Shown: positions 13,905-28,513, counted from the stretch's first letter. The stretch: DNA of 64,000 nt from Zonotrichia leucophrys gambelii (GCF_028769735.1 NC_088170.1:63217085-63281084); one strand, 5' to 3'. The notes: a model not told the origin generated them from the letters alone. Numbers and translations are program-made.

Positions 13905-14720
13905 TAAACTATGTGTTCTGTACTTCTTTGTCTCCTCATTAAGTGTTTTTTTCAGATCATGACTACAAATAGAAAGAGTTGAATGAGGAGAAGAATCCAC
14001 ATGAATAGCAATCAATTCATATTTGAGTGAATTTTGTATTTCACTGAACTCCATTAATTTTCCTGGTGCCAAATGTTTATCAACTACCCAAAGTAAGAGA
14101 TAGTCTACAGAGCTGGAAGTTTATTTCTGAACCACAAATGTCTAAAGATACAGTTAGGGAAAAATATTATAAAGACTACTGAAATAGAAGGGTGACTCTT
14201 AGGCATTATTCATGTTTTAAAATAACAGAACAGATAAGTAAGATACTGAAAACTAGAATGAAAAGATTCAAGGAGTCTTTGAAAACAAATTATTTTGGGA
14301 AAGTGTGTTTGTAGACACAGCCCAAAGTATTTATTCTAAAAATAAATGCAGAAACAAAACAGAAGTTTGAATAATAGCTATGCTATTAATATTTAGTGAA
14401 TAGTAAACATGAAATGTTTATGAAAAGTGAACAGGAAATGAATACAGAAAATACTTTCCAGGATAAAAATATTTGTGACTTGTATCTGCTGCCTCTTTCA
14501 GAGACACTGCTTCTGCAAGACTTGTAAACTCAACAGAGCTGGGAGCATCAGGGAGACAAAGCCTGGGAGCCAGGGCCTTATGGAGGGGCAGGGTGTAGCA
14601 GAACCCTTGGCCACTGGTGCTTTTCCTATGTGAGAAAAAACAATTCCCCAGTTACTCCCCTCTTTAGTATTTACAGGAACACAATGGGGACAGGAGCAGA
14701 GATGGGGCAGGTAGTTGGAT

Positions 14721-15045
14721 TATAGAATGATAGAATATCCTGAGTTGGAAGGGTACCATCTAGGTCATCAAGTCCAACCCCCAGCCCTGCACAGAACATG
14801 CCAAGAATCACACAGTGTGTCTGAGAGAACTGTCCATATTCTTCTTGAGCTCTTGGTGCTCTGGGGAGCCAGTCCCAGCACCCAATCACCCCTGAGTGAA
14901 GATTCTTTTGCTAATATCCAAATTAAGACTCCCTTGACTCAACTTCATGCCATTCATGTGGGTCATCTCACTGGTCACCAGAGAGAAGAGATCATTGCCT
15001 GCCCCCCTCATCCCTTCATGGAGAAGCTGCAGATTGCAATGAGGT
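14721..15045 (-). mobile_element. CR1 LINE 3'-end fragment
   Basis: The left edge carries the reverse-complement CR1 tail (tatagaatgatagaatatcc, then gttggaagggtacc). The body continues with familiar CR1 text such as 'gtccaacccccagccctgcacag' and 'actggtcaccagagagaagag'. The element lies on the minus strand and is 5'-truncated, as is usual for CR1. It is diverged, with several small gaps, so it is an old copy. No CR1 coding capacity remains. Confidence 0.85.
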
Positions 15046-15739
15046 ATGAATTTGCCCTCTGAATTTTCATATGTGGTTTTTTGTAACCAAGGCGAAGATA
15101 GAAAGTTCCTTGCCTGAACAGAGACATGTAGAATGGCATTCTATCTCAGCATTGTCAAGTAACTCAAGGTAGACAATCTGAAACCTGGATTTTCATTGCC
15201 ATCCATCCCAAGTTCATGTGCAGTTGTCAGGCTTTAATACACAGCATGCAGGAATGTAACCCTTTTGTTGTGGTTCCCTATGTACTGGGAACATTCAAGA
15301 CAAAAGAGACAATCAAGAAATGTGGTAAGCTTACACAGAATTTTGGAAGTTTTGAGGCTGAGAGACACAAGGTCAAATAAGAAGATAAAGCACAATGGCA
15401 ATGAGCAGAATACAAAGGGGTGATTAACATGGAGAATGGATCAACTGAGATGGCACCACAAACCACAGCTGTAATGATTCAACAAAGTGTAAGACAAGAA
15501 CTTTGAAGGCCTGAAAACATCAGTGATGTGGTTTTACTGGGAACAACTGCAGTGGCCTCCTTCTGTCCTGAAGCATTACTGTAAAGTCTTGCTAGTGAAA
15601 TAAAAGCCAAGAAAGGTTTGCAACGCTGTATTGTTAACACAGACTAGAAAGATGCTGTGATATTCATTAAAGCTTTCTTTAAAACTACTCCAGCAAATTG
15701 AGTTTGAACCATACATCCATAGAAATGTTGCAGTGAGTT
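15046..15739. other. Non-coding gap between two CR1 copies
   Basis: About 0.7 kb of unremarkable AT-rich sequence separating two same-orientation CR1 fragments. I see no gene or further repeat in it. Confidence 0.4.
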
Positions 15740-16155
15740 CATAGAAACATAGAATCTTGGTGTGGTTTGGGTTGAAAGGGGTCTAAAAGATCATTGGAGT
15801 CCACACTCTCACACTCCCCCTCCAAACATAGGGACACTTTCCACTAGACCTGACCCTATCTGACCAGGCCTTGAACACTTTAAGGGATGGGGCATCCAGA
15901 GCTTCTCTGGGCAACCTGTGCCAGTGCCTCACCAGCCCATAGGGAAGAGCTTCTTCCTTCTGTTTGATCTAAATCTACTCTCAGTTTAAAATCATGACTC
16001 CTTGTGCTATCACTGTAGTACACTGTGTTATTCTTCTAAGCTTCTTTTAAGTATTGGAAGGCTGTTCTAAGATGGCCCTGAAGCCTCCACTTCTACAGGC
16101 TGAACATCCTCAAATTTATCAGGTTTTCTTCATAAGAGAGGTGCTCCAACCTCCC
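15740..16155 (-). mobile_element. CR1 LINE 3'-end fragment
   Basis: Begins with 'catagaaacatagaatcttgg' (diverged CR1 tail, reverse complement) and runs through 'gatggggcatccagagcttctctgggcaacctgtgccagtgcctcacc', a hallmark CR1 segment, to about 'gaggtgctccaacctcccc'. Minus strand, 5'-truncated, moderately diverged. It differs in sequence from the copy at 14721-15045, so it is an independent insertion of another CR1 subfamily. Confidence 0.88.
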
Positions 16156-19100
16156 CCCTGCCGGCTCCCAAATATTTTTATGTTGATTATCCAAGACCTG
16201 GCTAAAATCAATGCATGCAGTTACAGGAGATGCATAAAGTATTTTCCTTATCTATCAGAAAATAAACTTCCTTAACAACATGCAGTGTGCCAAGGAGCAC
16301 AGTTTTTTAATGAAAATGATTTAGTAAAATTTTTTGAGCTGTACAGGAACACTTCCATTTCAACTAAATTGCAATTGAAAGCGCATCTTCAAAAAAGATT
16401 TCTTCATCTAAAAAAATGAGTTGTATTTGGAACATATCCTTCGACAATTCCACTGATTCTCAGCAGAAGCCAGTGCTGTTCCACACTTTGCAACTTTTCC
16501 TAAAAAATCAGGTGGGTTATGAATACTAAGTGCCATACAGAAGTAGTAGAAAGTACAACAATACACTCATCAAATTGAACAAATAAATTAACAACAACTT
16601 GAGGGTAAAAGAAGTCCATGAGGCAATGATGCCTTTTGTTTATATCACCTCTGTTCAGGTTAAATGATCACTCTGTTGATTTTACAGGCTTTGCTTTCAT
16701 CTCTTCTTCAGGGCAGCAGGAAAATCCACCTTCTCACATGTGCTTTACCATAAGTACATTTAAAGGTTTTATTGCAAATAAATTTTGTTGTATGCAACCC
16801 AAATTGGGTCCATGCATTTATTTTTCATTGTTATTGACTCCACTGTATCTAGTTTTAACAGAAGAACTCACACTTTTTTTTCTTTTATCTTTTTTGGCTT
16901 TGCAAATTTGTTATTCAGCTTGCAGAGATCAAAGACTGAAAATTGGCCTCTTCCTCAAATACAGCATGGGTCATTGGCCAATGCAGATCTGAGCAAAAGC
17001 ACCTTAGCCTTTCTGTTTTCATACAGACAAAAGTATTGTTTTGCTGACACTAAAATAGGAACCACAATCAAGACATAGATAATCCTTTACAGTGCAATAG
17101 GCACCATATTTGTTCCTAAAAACAAATATCAAATAGTTCCTGTAGGATTTGTCACTACACAGGAAGTTGGGACAACTGCATGATTTGAAATGTATATATT
17201 GTCCGTGAACACTTGGCTTGCTAAACCATGTGCACTTTCCTACCAACACAGTGTGAAACACACCAGCCCATTCCTTTCTAATTCACATAAATGCCACTTA
17301 AATGACACACCAACATATGCAACATACTTGATGCTGTTCAAATTCAACCAACTACTGCAGCAAAACCCCAGAAATTGAAAAAGTTATTGTAGAAGAACAA
17401 TTGCCATACCTTATACTGAAATTATTCTTTGTACAGCTCATCCCAGATCCAGCTGCTTGTATCCAAATCTACCAAGTCATGGCACAAATTCCTAACACAG
17501 CTCCATGCTGAGTCACCCTCTGGCCCTGGTTTGGAAAGAGCTGAATCTTTCCATAGGACGGGAAACTTCTGCTTCTGATACAACTGTTCCTACTCAAACT
17601 CTACCAGAAGCAGAATTAGTAGTATTTTCCAATTTCTTTTTTTCATTATACTGCACAGAATTTTCTTAGGAATGTTCATGCTTTATCAACATTTAATTAC
17701 CCTTTCTGTAGTCCTACAAAAGCTAATCAGCATTAATAAAGGCAATTCTAGGACAATTAAAAAATCAAAGGCTGCTTCTCTAAAAACAGATCAGAAATAA
17801 AAAGTTTTGGTGGGTAATGAATTTGCAGTTAAAGAAAAAATAATTGAAACTTATTTGAACGGAACAAAGAGCAGTCTTTAAACCTAAATACAAAATTCCT
17901 ATCCAGAAGCAAGATGTTCAGCTCCATGGGTGAATGAGATTTACATTTAAGGACATTTAGAATTTTGCAGTATGAGTAGGACATGTATATTAAAACCTTT
18001 TTATTTTGATACAGTAATTTGGAAATATACTAATATTAGCACTATTTTTCCCCCATAGCAGTTTTAGCTTGAGAAATGTTATCTACTTTCTCAGACACAG
18101 ACATTTTCTGTTATATACTATATCTGATGTTAAAAACACTATTCCAGAAATATCCAGCTGACACACAGAAAAAAATAAATAGGGGTCATTTGGAAAAGGA
18201 CCACTTCCCAGTAGGAGCTCTTATAAATCCCTTGTGAAATGAGACTTATATTGTCTTGCCAGATACTAATAAGACATAATGAGTAGAATTTCTGAAAGAG
18301 CTATTGTAGTCTATCTGCCAAGTGGAAAACTGTACGTCCAAACCACTAATTAGACTGTTATCATAACTTACACAAATTGAGAATCTAAACTGAAGGAATC
18401 CACTGGGGCTAGTAGAATGCTCCTGGTCTCCTGTTCACATAAATTTAAACCTAATGACTGTACTAACAGAACTCATTTGCTCATACAGGTCTACCCCACA
18501 TGTGCAATTTTAACTTCAGAAAGTACTTCCAAAAGCAAAAGTGAAATGGTGGGAGAGAAATTCTATTCATAGCAATTGGGATCAATTAACTGACTTTGTT
18601 CATGCCAAATCAGTATGCCTTCATGCCTTTAGCCATGAAATGCGTTTTTAAATAATGCTTTGCAAATAAAAATTAATTAAAATGAGACTTACTTAAGGAA
18701 GTTTCTGTTTATTGAGGTAATAGATGTACTCAAGAATATATATCTCCCTCTTCAAGTGTATTTATTTATATATATATATATATATGGGTGTATATATGCA
18801 TGCATATAAATATATAATTGCACTTCTTGTATGTGTATATGTATATGTATATGTATATGTATGCACAGAAAAATACAGAAAGAAAAAGAAAGAGAAAAGT
18901 CAAAGTGCACAGACTTCAGGTGGCTTTTCTTGGAAAAGTAAGGAGGAGAAACCAACTTAACTTGTGCTAGAAACAGAATTATCTAGGCCTTTCCTTTATA
19001 ATTAGTTCCCTGAAGAAGACTACACGGTTTTAAAGTCCAAAAAAGTTATATTTTCGTAAGAAAGAAAACTAGGATTCCTTTTTATCCAGAGGAATGATTG

Positions 19101-20008
19101 AGAACTATCTTTGTCTAAGGAGTACAGGAAAGGTGAGAGATATTTTTGCACCAACTTCCCCTATCCCCATGTGCCCTTGCAAGTAGAACTTTGCTTTCCT
19201 ATGATGTTGCAATTAACTCAATGGTCTTTGAAATGCAGTAAACTTTTCATGCCACGTAATCCCTGGGGAGTTTCTCATTTGTTTCATCTAAACCTCGGCT
19301 GATCAGTCCATGTGTTTCACAGCACCTTGATCATCTCTGAGCTGCATTCCCTCAGCCCCACCTTTAAGAGATTTTGCCTGCCATCCTCTGAAGCCTCCGG
19401 AACTTTCTGTCTTTTCTGCCATATGATTCCATCTCACCTAATCTTGAAAGAGAAAAATACATGACCAAGAAAAAATATGAAATACATCTCACCCATCATA
19501 AAGACTAAAATGCATGAAAGACTGAGGTTTGGAGGATAAAGTTTGGGAAAGAGAGGAAAGGGCCTTAAGTAAGTCTAGAATGTCCAGAAGCACAACCAAT
19601 CAAGTTCTGAAATAAATCATTGTATCCACCCAAAAAAAGATATTCTCTCTTGCACATTAACAAATGCAAATCTCCTTCCAGACAGTTAAATGGAGAATTT
19701 ATTTCCAGGCACCAAGTTGAGCTTAAATTAGATAATGTGGTGAATAGACTTCACAATAAACCTTCTGTAGTCAGTGATCTGTCTGCGTGACTATTTATTC
19801 CTCGTGAGGAGCTGTTACTGCTGATGCACATAATTCCAGAGCTTATTTCAGCAGAATAAGGACCACAGATTTGTTCAGGACTCATGCACCTTATGGATTT
19901 TACCCTTCTATATTTCTGTATGGAAGTAATAATTATACACTTGCTTTCAGCAAAGTCAGGGTTTTTTTACTTCTTAAAACTCACCTGTTTTCTGAAATAC
20001 AAAAGTTA
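16156..20008. other. AT-rich non-coding stretch with simple repeats
   Basis: I recognise no gene or transposon. Simple-sequence DNA occurs at 18768-18785 and 18829-18863. The segment around 19790-19870 is less repetitive and rich in palindromic motif-like words; I cannot say whether it is conserved. Confidence 0.4.
18768..18863. repeat. (TA)n and (TATATG)n microsatellites
   Basis: A run of TA dinucleotides (18768-18785), a mixed TA/TGCA segment, then about five TATATG hexamers (18829-18863). The ORFs translated from both strands here (repeats of YIY, HIHI, VYVY type) are artefacts of the repeat. Confidence 0.85.
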
Positions 20009-20186
20009 TGTATATACTGCCCAGAGAAGGGTTGGATCCCATAGATGGAAGTGTTAAAGGCCAGTTTGGATGGGGCTTTGAACAGCCAGGTCTAGCAGAA
20101 GGTGTCCCTGCCAATGGCAGGGGTGTTGGAACAAGGTGATCTTTAAGGTCCCTTCCAACCCAAACCAGTCTGTGTTTCTATGATAA
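20009..20186 (+). mobile_element. CR1 LINE 3'-end fragment, plus strand
   Basis: Plus-strand CR1 tail. It reads 'gcccagagaagggttggat', 'ggatggggctttgaacagcc', 'aggtgtccctgccaatggca' and 'ggtcccttccaacccaaacc', and ends in a decayed 'tttctatgataac' tail. It is about 178 bp, 5'-truncated, and in opposite orientation to the copies at 14.7 and 15.7 kb. Confidence 0.92.
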
Positions 20187-21287
20187 CACCATCAAAATGC
20201 TGCAGAACTTAACAGCTGATGACCTCTTTCTCCTGAGCCCAAATAATTGGCAATCTGTTGGAAGAAGAAAAACTGTAGCTGATTATGAAGGTTTTCTGAA
20301 CAAGCACTAATATTCCAATTTTCTATTCCCAGTGTCAAACTCTATTCTGAAATTTTGTGACAGAAATAAAAAAAAAACAAAAACAAAACCTACAAAAACA
20401 ATCACAGTTCAAAACCCTTTATTCCCCTCAAATCAATAAAAAAGAAACAGAAGGCATGTGGGAGAAATTATTTAAAAATCACAGTGACAGTATTGAAACT
20501 CAGAAGCTGCTGCAAATGCATTGCTAGAATTTTTCTTTTGTCTCAAGATTTGTTATTAAATACAATCATAACCTCATCAACTAAGGGATTGCTGTTTGGA
20601 ATAACATCATGTTAATAAAGAATGGGGATGGAGAACTGGCTAGCCTCCAAAAGTTTCAAATATATTTTCACTGAACAAATATTCCAAATGTTACTTGCTC
20701 ATCAGAATATGCAAGATTTTTTAATCTATGAATGATGATTGGAAATCTAAGTCTTTTCAATACACTTGATTTATTTTTTACTTTGCCAGGCCACTTATAC
20801 TTTAGGGCCAGGCTTTCCTGAGTTACTCTTGTCCTCATGATTGGAAATGACAACCCAGAAAAGCAGTATTCACTTTGTCTTTAGACATGGGAGTGAGGCT
20901 CAAAAAGTGTAGGTTCAGTGTTTGACACAGAGAGTCAGCCTAGGTCTCGAGTCAGAGACACGTGGAAAGTCACAGTGCCATAATGAGTTACCCAATATAG
21001 CTGAACTGCAGCAGCATTTATCTTCAGTCTCTTAGCCTGTGACAAGTGTGAAGTGATTTACATTTCTTTGGTCCTCAACGAAATATGTGATGAAAGAGGA
21101 TGAGGATTATTTGAATTACTTCACATTTGCCACAAACCAAGGGAACACAAAGGGACAGTTAAAGCAAGTTGGTTGCTCTTCAGTAGCTTGTTATCTCTGT
21201 GGGAACTTGTCCCTGTGCCTAAGCTCATAACTCTACTTCTTGAAAAGAGATAATACTGCTTCTTTCTCTTCTCTTTTTGTCTTAAAT

Positions 21288-21465
21288 GATTGTAAATTCA
21301 TCAGGCCAAAGGACTCTCATAATAGGAGAGTCTATTCATCTAGTGATTGTAAACTCATCAGGACCCAAGGGGTCTCTTTTGTTTTGAAACTTCTTCTATA
21401 TTAATAAAGGAAGTTCAGCTAAAGTTCAGTTCTTCTATATTAATAAAAGAAGTTGCCAGCTAAAG
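21288..21465. repeat. Two adjacent short direct duplications
   Basis: 'gattgtaaattcatcagg' with its following 13 bases (21288-21318) recurs at 21345-21376. Immediately right, 'cttctatattaataaagg' and its flank (21390-21424) recur at 21429-21465. Both pairs differ at a few positions, so both are local tandem duplications with some age. Confidence 0.75.
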
Positions 21466-24400
21466 ATATTTCCATTTTCAAATATTATCATGTGATAAAT
21501 CACACACTAAACATAGGATATAACATCGACAGCAGTTGAATCTTACATCTTGACCATTCAATATTATCAATTTTTTTTCAAATCTCTAACTTCTTAAACA
21601 CTGGAACTTTAAAGACAGAAATGGAAAACTTCTTCCCTAAAATTGTCTAGCAAACCAAAGGTAGGATAGGAACTATATAAAATTTTCATCCCATTTCTCT
21701 GCATAGCAGATAATGCTACTCTGTTATAGGTTTGGCATGTGAAAATAGAGCTGTAGCAATTTTTGTGACAGAAACCTATTTGTTCTCTGAATATTTTTAA
21801 AAATATACCAATTTTACATTTTACAATGACAAAGTCAAGTTTCACAACTTTCTTATTCACTTCTGAAGTGTATCAAGAGCACATTGGAAGCATAAGTGTG
21901 TTTTCCTTACAGTGTGGTAATATAACATCTAGAATAGAAGAATTTTTTCAGATTGAAGTTTGTCAAAGGAAAATGCCATTAGGAAAAATGACAATTCAAG
22001 ATGAGAATTTTTCTACAGTGGCCTCTTATGCTGGTCCAAAATGGCAAAAGCAGTAAGATCATACAGGAAGTTTGTCCCATACTTTGTGTTATTCTTGGTG
22101 GAAAAACACCTTCCTGGCCTTGGCATCAAAATCCCACAGCAGTAAATCTCAACTTACGTGTGGCCAGAGAGTCCTGGCTGCAAGATTAGAGTGTTTTGGG
22201 AAGTGAGGTGAAAGAAGACATGGATGTTGGAAACCTGTCAGAGCAATTTCAGAACCAAAGCAGGGCTGGATGACCTGAGAACAAATTTGTTTCACAGCTA
22301 CTTCAGGCAGTGTACTTGCAAAGTACAAGTGTGGTTCACCTACTTTTGTTTTCACATCTTGCTAACAAGAGCACCCAGTAATTTCCATCATTGCATTTAG
22401 TTATTTTCAGTTCTGACATAGCTGGTATTTTAGAGTAAAATTGCATGTCTGCCATAGGTTGCATCTTTCCTCTGAAGGTTTCAGTCACACAAAAATGTTC
22501 AAATTATTGAAACGAAAAGAAAACACGTAACAAACAAGAATAAGTCTGAAAATAACACTATGTGACTACTTAAATTCTTATCTTCCACCCTATCTTTGAG
22601 AAGGTCTTGCCTTAAGCATATGAAATGGTATGAAAGAAACTGGAATATGACCTTGGTGTTTGGTGCAGAAACAGCTGAGGCAACAAAGCCACCAAACCTT
22701 CATAGAGGGGAAATTTGACTGAAACAGAAAGAGACAGGGGGCTCTACAGTCAGAATTAAAACTGGGAAAAGATGAAGTGGAATTAGCAAGATCTGAAATG
22801 TGCCACTTGAATCTTGAAAGAAATAAGAAAGTTGGAGAGGAAATGAGGAGAATGGTTTGAACTCTGTATTTGGCTCCACAATGTTTTGCAGTGAAGCCCA
22901 GTGGCAAAATGTGTGAGTATTCATTTATCTCACCCACATAAAGAATAAAAGCCTGTGATAAGAGATAGTTAATAAGTGTTTACCTGTGCTGATCAACGTG
23001 TCTGAGCAATGAATCTACAGTTCACACCTGTTAGGGGCTGAGAAAATGATAATGTAACAGGGTTTTATTTTGATCAGTCTCATTTTCAAAATGTTCATAC
23101 TAGGCACCAAAAACACTCTTTAAATCTACTCTAAAAATTAGGAAATAGGAGACATTTTTTTCAAGTGAAATATGATGCAGTCTTTAAATATATGGCTAAT
23201 TTGCTTCTGTCAGAGGAGTATATCACCACAAGATGTTTATTTATCTTTATACAAGTAAACTTAACCTTCCTAATTCCTTAATTGTCTGAGGCTTTTTTAA
23301 CAATCTTGTTTTAACATAGACAGACATTCAATAAACATACAGTGATTAAACAATCATTATCTTACTCTCTTATGAATTTGTTTCCATTTACTGCTTCTCA
23401 TTGGTTGACTGCTTCTCCTCCTTTGCTGGAAGGACAGCAGATGAGTCCCATGTTACAGTTTTGTAGATACAGGGCTCAAACATAGTGCTGATGAAAACCA
23501 ATCCAAATTTTTTCATAAATATGAGGTGAGGCACTTTAATTTAAATATTTTTAACAGGCTTAGACCCAGGTTCACCATGAGTATACAGGATATGAAGAGT
23601 CAGTAGCTCTAGTTCAGGAAACATTTAACATTTGACTGAGTTTAGATCTCATTCATAGTCTGCTAAATAGGCATAATCAAAGTACTAGAAGTTTATAAAT
23701 CTAAAGCTTGAAATTGTGTACTTTTGAACAGTTGTTCTTGGGTTACATTTCTCATTCAACCAAAATTCTCTCTGTAACAGTAATTCTCATATCTGTGCTT
23801 TCCCAAGTGTTTTCTTTTCTGTCTCCTTTTCATGAGGAAATGTTGGCTACAAAAGATCACCATTAATTTAAATATATATGTTTTATGCATAATTTTTGTT
23901 CTCAATGACAATGTTTGTCATTGACAATGGGAGAAAATGCACAGAAACATTAAAAACCTATCCTCTTCAAATCTCTGTTTTCTCCACAGAGAAAACATTC
24001 TAACTATTCTCAATATTGGGTGGGTCCCAATAATTTTTTCTTTTAAACCCTGTGTAATTTTGGTTCTTCATTCAATTTTTACAGCTTTTGCTGGAACTAT
24101 TCAACTAACAGTATCTATATTCCTACACACCTCTCTGCAGCTCTCTAATGAAGTCTGGGCAAGCCTGTCTCTTTCAAGAATTTGGCCAACAAAGGTAATT
24201 AGGAAAGTTGTTCGTGCCAGCTTTCCAGGGGGAATATTAAAGAAAATAAGAAAGAATGGAAAAGTAAATATTTTTTCTAGCTTAAAAAATTCCACTAAAG
24301 GCACCTGCACAAAAATTCATCTTTTTCCAAATTTCAGATCACTGGATTTAAGGTTTTGAGAATGTTTAGTGTCAATTTGAGAAAAGGGCATTTCTGCATC

Positions 24401-27400
24401 ACTCAGATATAAACTAATCTCAGTCTTCTCAGAGGCAATGAGAGTCTTAAGCTCAGAAGCTTCATCTTGGTTCATTTCAAATCTGTCCATCTACTGTAGT
24501 ATATTTGAAAAATCATGTGGATTCAGATGTTCTCCTTCATCAGTCTTTTTTCCAAGGTTATTTCTTGCTTATATATTGGCTTATTCTTTGATGCTTTGTG
24601 TGAGTATAACTTAATTTTGTTTTCTAAATTTACTGGCTCTTCTAACTTGTCTGTAGCCTCACAATCCATTTCCATTGGTAGTTGTTTGCTAACTCTCTTT
24701 TGTTTTATACATTTATTTGCATCAGAAATTCCTTCATTTCTTCTAACATTGCAATAAAAAATTGATGTTTCTTCTTTTGCTCTTAGGACATTCCCATTCT
24801 CCCTATATTCTTAATTAACTACTATCTTACTCAGAAATTATTACTGATATTCTTTAAATCACATTTTAGACCAATATTTATAGTTGGTATTATTTTTTAG
24901 CTTCTCCTCTGTGGCTGATCTTTATTAGGGCACACTACATTGCATTGATGTAGAATCCCCCTGAGTTGGGAAATTCTCATTTTAGCAGGCCTTACCAGAT
25001 TTGTCACTTTGGCCTCTTTATTGGGAGAAAAAAGGGATCCAATTACAAATGAGACAAATGAGAACCACTGGGTCTTCTTATTTGTATTAAGGACAAAAGG
25101 AATTTGTGTAATGAAGTTCCTACATACTCCCCAGATGGCTTTTGGCTTCCACAATATTTTCTGGTTTTCAAGCTTATGAGATGATGCTTGGTTTATAATT
25201 CATGTTCTGGCCCTAAGTGCACTGAAATCATAAACATTTTAAATTACTCATTTATGATATACATAGACAAAATGTTGCACAATAAAAAATAATATTTCTT
25301 TAAAATAGCATATAATTACCCATTATTTCTATATTAAAAAAATTTAAAAGCTATATCCTCCTGTAAATAATGTATTATGTTCTTCATTCTTACACAAAGT
25401 GAAATAAAGACCTCTGCCATGTACTTCAGTCATACTGGCTTCATGGGAGTTTACAAAGCTTCGTTGTAGGGGTGAAAGAGAGATATTTCTCTGTGGGAAG
25501 TTAACTCATTTCTGCAGCCTGTATGGTTTGTTATTTGAAGACTTGGTTGCACCCTAGAAGGCTCTAGGGTCAGTAAGTTCCCACTTACCTTGCCACCAAA
25601 TTCCATCTTGCCTTGGGCCAGAAGAAAAATTTTTCAAGACCAAATTCACATAACTATTCTGCAGTACTCAAATAAGACCAAAACTTATCTTCTTTTTTTT
25701 TTTTTAATACAGATCAAGATTCAGAATTAGTATAATTCTTTAAAAAAGTCTGTATTCTTCATGAATGAATATTTTGATATTCATAAAGAATTTCAAAACT
25801 TAACTTCATGTTCAAATTCTTATACTAACCTTATGTACTATGGTCAATACAAAATAAATCTCTTTTCCTGCCTCTCTCAATTGATATGAATCTCCTAACA
25901 AAGCTAGATGAGAGTCCCAGCATGATGTATTTCATCATCCCAAATTCAAAACCAGATGCTATTAGCAGTGATACAGCAGAAAATTAACAGGACATGAAAT
26001 ATTCAGCTTGTAAGAATAGTCAGAGTAGTTCTAAAAGTTGAAACGTATTTCTTAACAGAATATCAGAAACATGTTAAACCTTCACTTTTTAATCTGCCAT
26101 CCTAACAGACTATTAAATAAAGTTATTTGGTCCAGGTATTATTTTTATGTCATTCAACATTGTCACTCAAGTTAGTCAACAGATCTTGTAGTGGCAGATG
26201 AATAATCTGTTGGCAAAAAATTTCATTACCCAAGCACAAAAGTAAAGATTTTCTCCTTAGAACATTGGTGTTGATCAAAGGATAAATCAGAAATTATGAA
26301 TCAAACCATACATCTTCATTATTTCTCTCTTATGTCAAATCTGAAGGAAAAAAAATCTCTAATATAAACATATTGCAGCGTGATTATGTGTAAGTAGGAT
26401 TAAATAAACCCTACTATTCATAAGTGGAAGCACAGAAATAAAACTATTAGAATGGACAAGAGCAATGTAATTTTGATTATAAAGGTCACACATGACAGGA
26501 ACACCTCATACAACCCTATAAAGCAAGCCCTCAGAATGTCTGTGAAGAAATCTGCATTTAGATTCTGCTCTTGACCATGAAGGCTAATTATTGCTTTGTA
26601 AATTCAATTACAAATCATATGGGTAGAAAAATGCTTTCATAATGTATGTTACATTATAGGATTAAAAACTAATCACTCTAAGCACAGCAGCCCAGCAGCA
26701 TTCAGAGGAACAATGCCAGGCTGAGAATGCTCCGTGTATCAGAGTGAAGGGGGCACCAAGAATCCCTTCCTTGAGGATTTTCAAGAAGCAGGTTGGGAGC
26801 TTTGTCTTTGGTGAGAAACCCTCCAAGGACACTCATTCCTGCTCAGTCTTGGTGGACCTCGAACATGGAATCACAACAACCTCACCTTCATTGTTCATGG
26901 TTTCAGGAGCCCCTAATATTTTACAATAAAGAATTCCTAAATCCTTGGGGCTTGAAATGGTGATCCATTAGCACACCCACTGTCAGAATTGCTTGTCCTG
27001 TTTTATTTTGACACGTGCCACTCTCCCTCTCCACCCACAAAATATAATTAGAGGAAGTGCATGAAAATCCTCTCAGCAACAATATCACACATCCTCTACC
27101 AGAACAAGACAATTTATCTTGCATGGGTCTTAAAAAGGATGTAAAATTTTAATATTAAACAGATTTTAGAGTGGGATCAGGAGTTAGTGTTTCTACCATC
27201 AGAAAAGTGCATTGTGTTGCCAGTGATCTAAAGAGATTACTGAAAGGAGAAAGGATGCTGAAAATAAAAACATGAGTGGAAAAAATAAACAAACATTTTA
27301 ACTTTTACTTTATTTCTTTTCAGGTAATGTTGCTGTGATAGTCTGTCAACTGTTGGCCATTCCTACCAACCTGATACAAATGCTCTGACACGTTACTTTG

Positions 27401-28489
27401 TTCATGTCCTCGATTATACTCCTTGGCTTCCTCAGAAACTGCTCCTAGAAACACTGAATAACTCTGATTTCTTATTTTTATCAAATTCCTAAGGCTGAAA
27501 TCAGGGTTGCAAAATTGTACCTGAAGATGATAACACATTTACTGTCTTATGACACTTCCAGCAGAGAAGTGGGAAAATCCCTAATCATAGACATTAGACA
27601 GCTCCAAAGTTTCTTACCAAATTAGGATTGATAAAGTGCTGGATGTATGCAAGCTGTGGTCTCATTTCCTAAGTTTGTGTTGAACTGGGTTCAGCCTCAG
27701 ATGCAGGCAAAATAAATGTTCAGTTACCCAAAAAGATCTCTTGAAACTTATGCTGTCTGACAGTGGGTCACTCAAGCTAGCAACTTCCAGAAGGTTGTAA
27801 CCCATACCTCACACAGCCTGGAGAAGGATGAGTCCACCAGCTTCTTCTGGCCAAGCATTTTCCAGGACAGAGTATTCTTCAGCTCCTTAAAGCTTAGAAT
27901 ATAAAAGATGTGAATTCTGATATGAATTTAGAATATCTTCTTGAATGTTTTCAGGTTCAATATATTGAAAGTTACTGCAAAATGAATTGCAAAAACCTAA
28001 CAATCAAATATTAAGATTGAAAATATTGAGCTGAAATTACAATAAATTCTCCTTGATATACAGCTTTTACTTTGTAGAACCATAGAAATTTAATAAGATA
28101 CTCAATAATGTATGAAACATATATTTGAGGCCAAGTTACATTTGTAGTGGCCTCATGAATTTCTGGATTTTGGTGAAAGAAAAACCAGTATGGGAATGTA
28201 ATGTCTGCATTTTCAAAATTTCAACTCACAAAAAAAACTGAAAGGCAAAAAACATTACTAATTATTAATTTCTTATTATACTCACACAAAAGAGGTCTCC
28301 AAAATATCTTTGAACATAACTTTTCAAAATAATGAATTGTCCTTGTTCAACAACAAAGAAAGGCATTACATTTAAGGTAATATTTGAGTTTATGGAGTTT
28401 AAAAATATTTATTAACATCTAAAAAGGGAATCTTGAAAATTGGAAAGTGATAATTTTTAATTTAGTCCAACAGCAAACTGCTGAACCCC

Positions 28490-28513
28490 AACTTACTTAC
28501 CTACCTACCTACC
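28490..28513. repeat. Tetranucleotide run (TTAC/CTAC)n
   Basis: Short run of ACTT then ACCT tetramers ending at 'accatgg'. On the minus strand it produces overlapping GTAAG/GTAGG words that mimic splice donors. Confidence 0.75.

Larger units (their letters stand above)
5139..14720. other. AT-rich stretch, candidate intron; simple repeats only
   Basis: About 9.6 kb without a recognised transposon. It holds a TTATG pentamer tract (10162-10198), a TATA-rich tract (13821-13904) and low-complexity T/A runs. Two short minus-strand segments have good splice borders but do not fit the reading phase of the proposed gene (7141-7193, stops in all frames; 8528-8588). A region around 13.2-13.5 kb is locally richer in G+C with no recognisable content. 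Confidence 0.4.

Noticed and set aside
18724..18960. Opposed ORFs with YIYIY / HIHIHI / VYVYV translations
   Set aside because: They are translations of TA and TATATG microsatellites.
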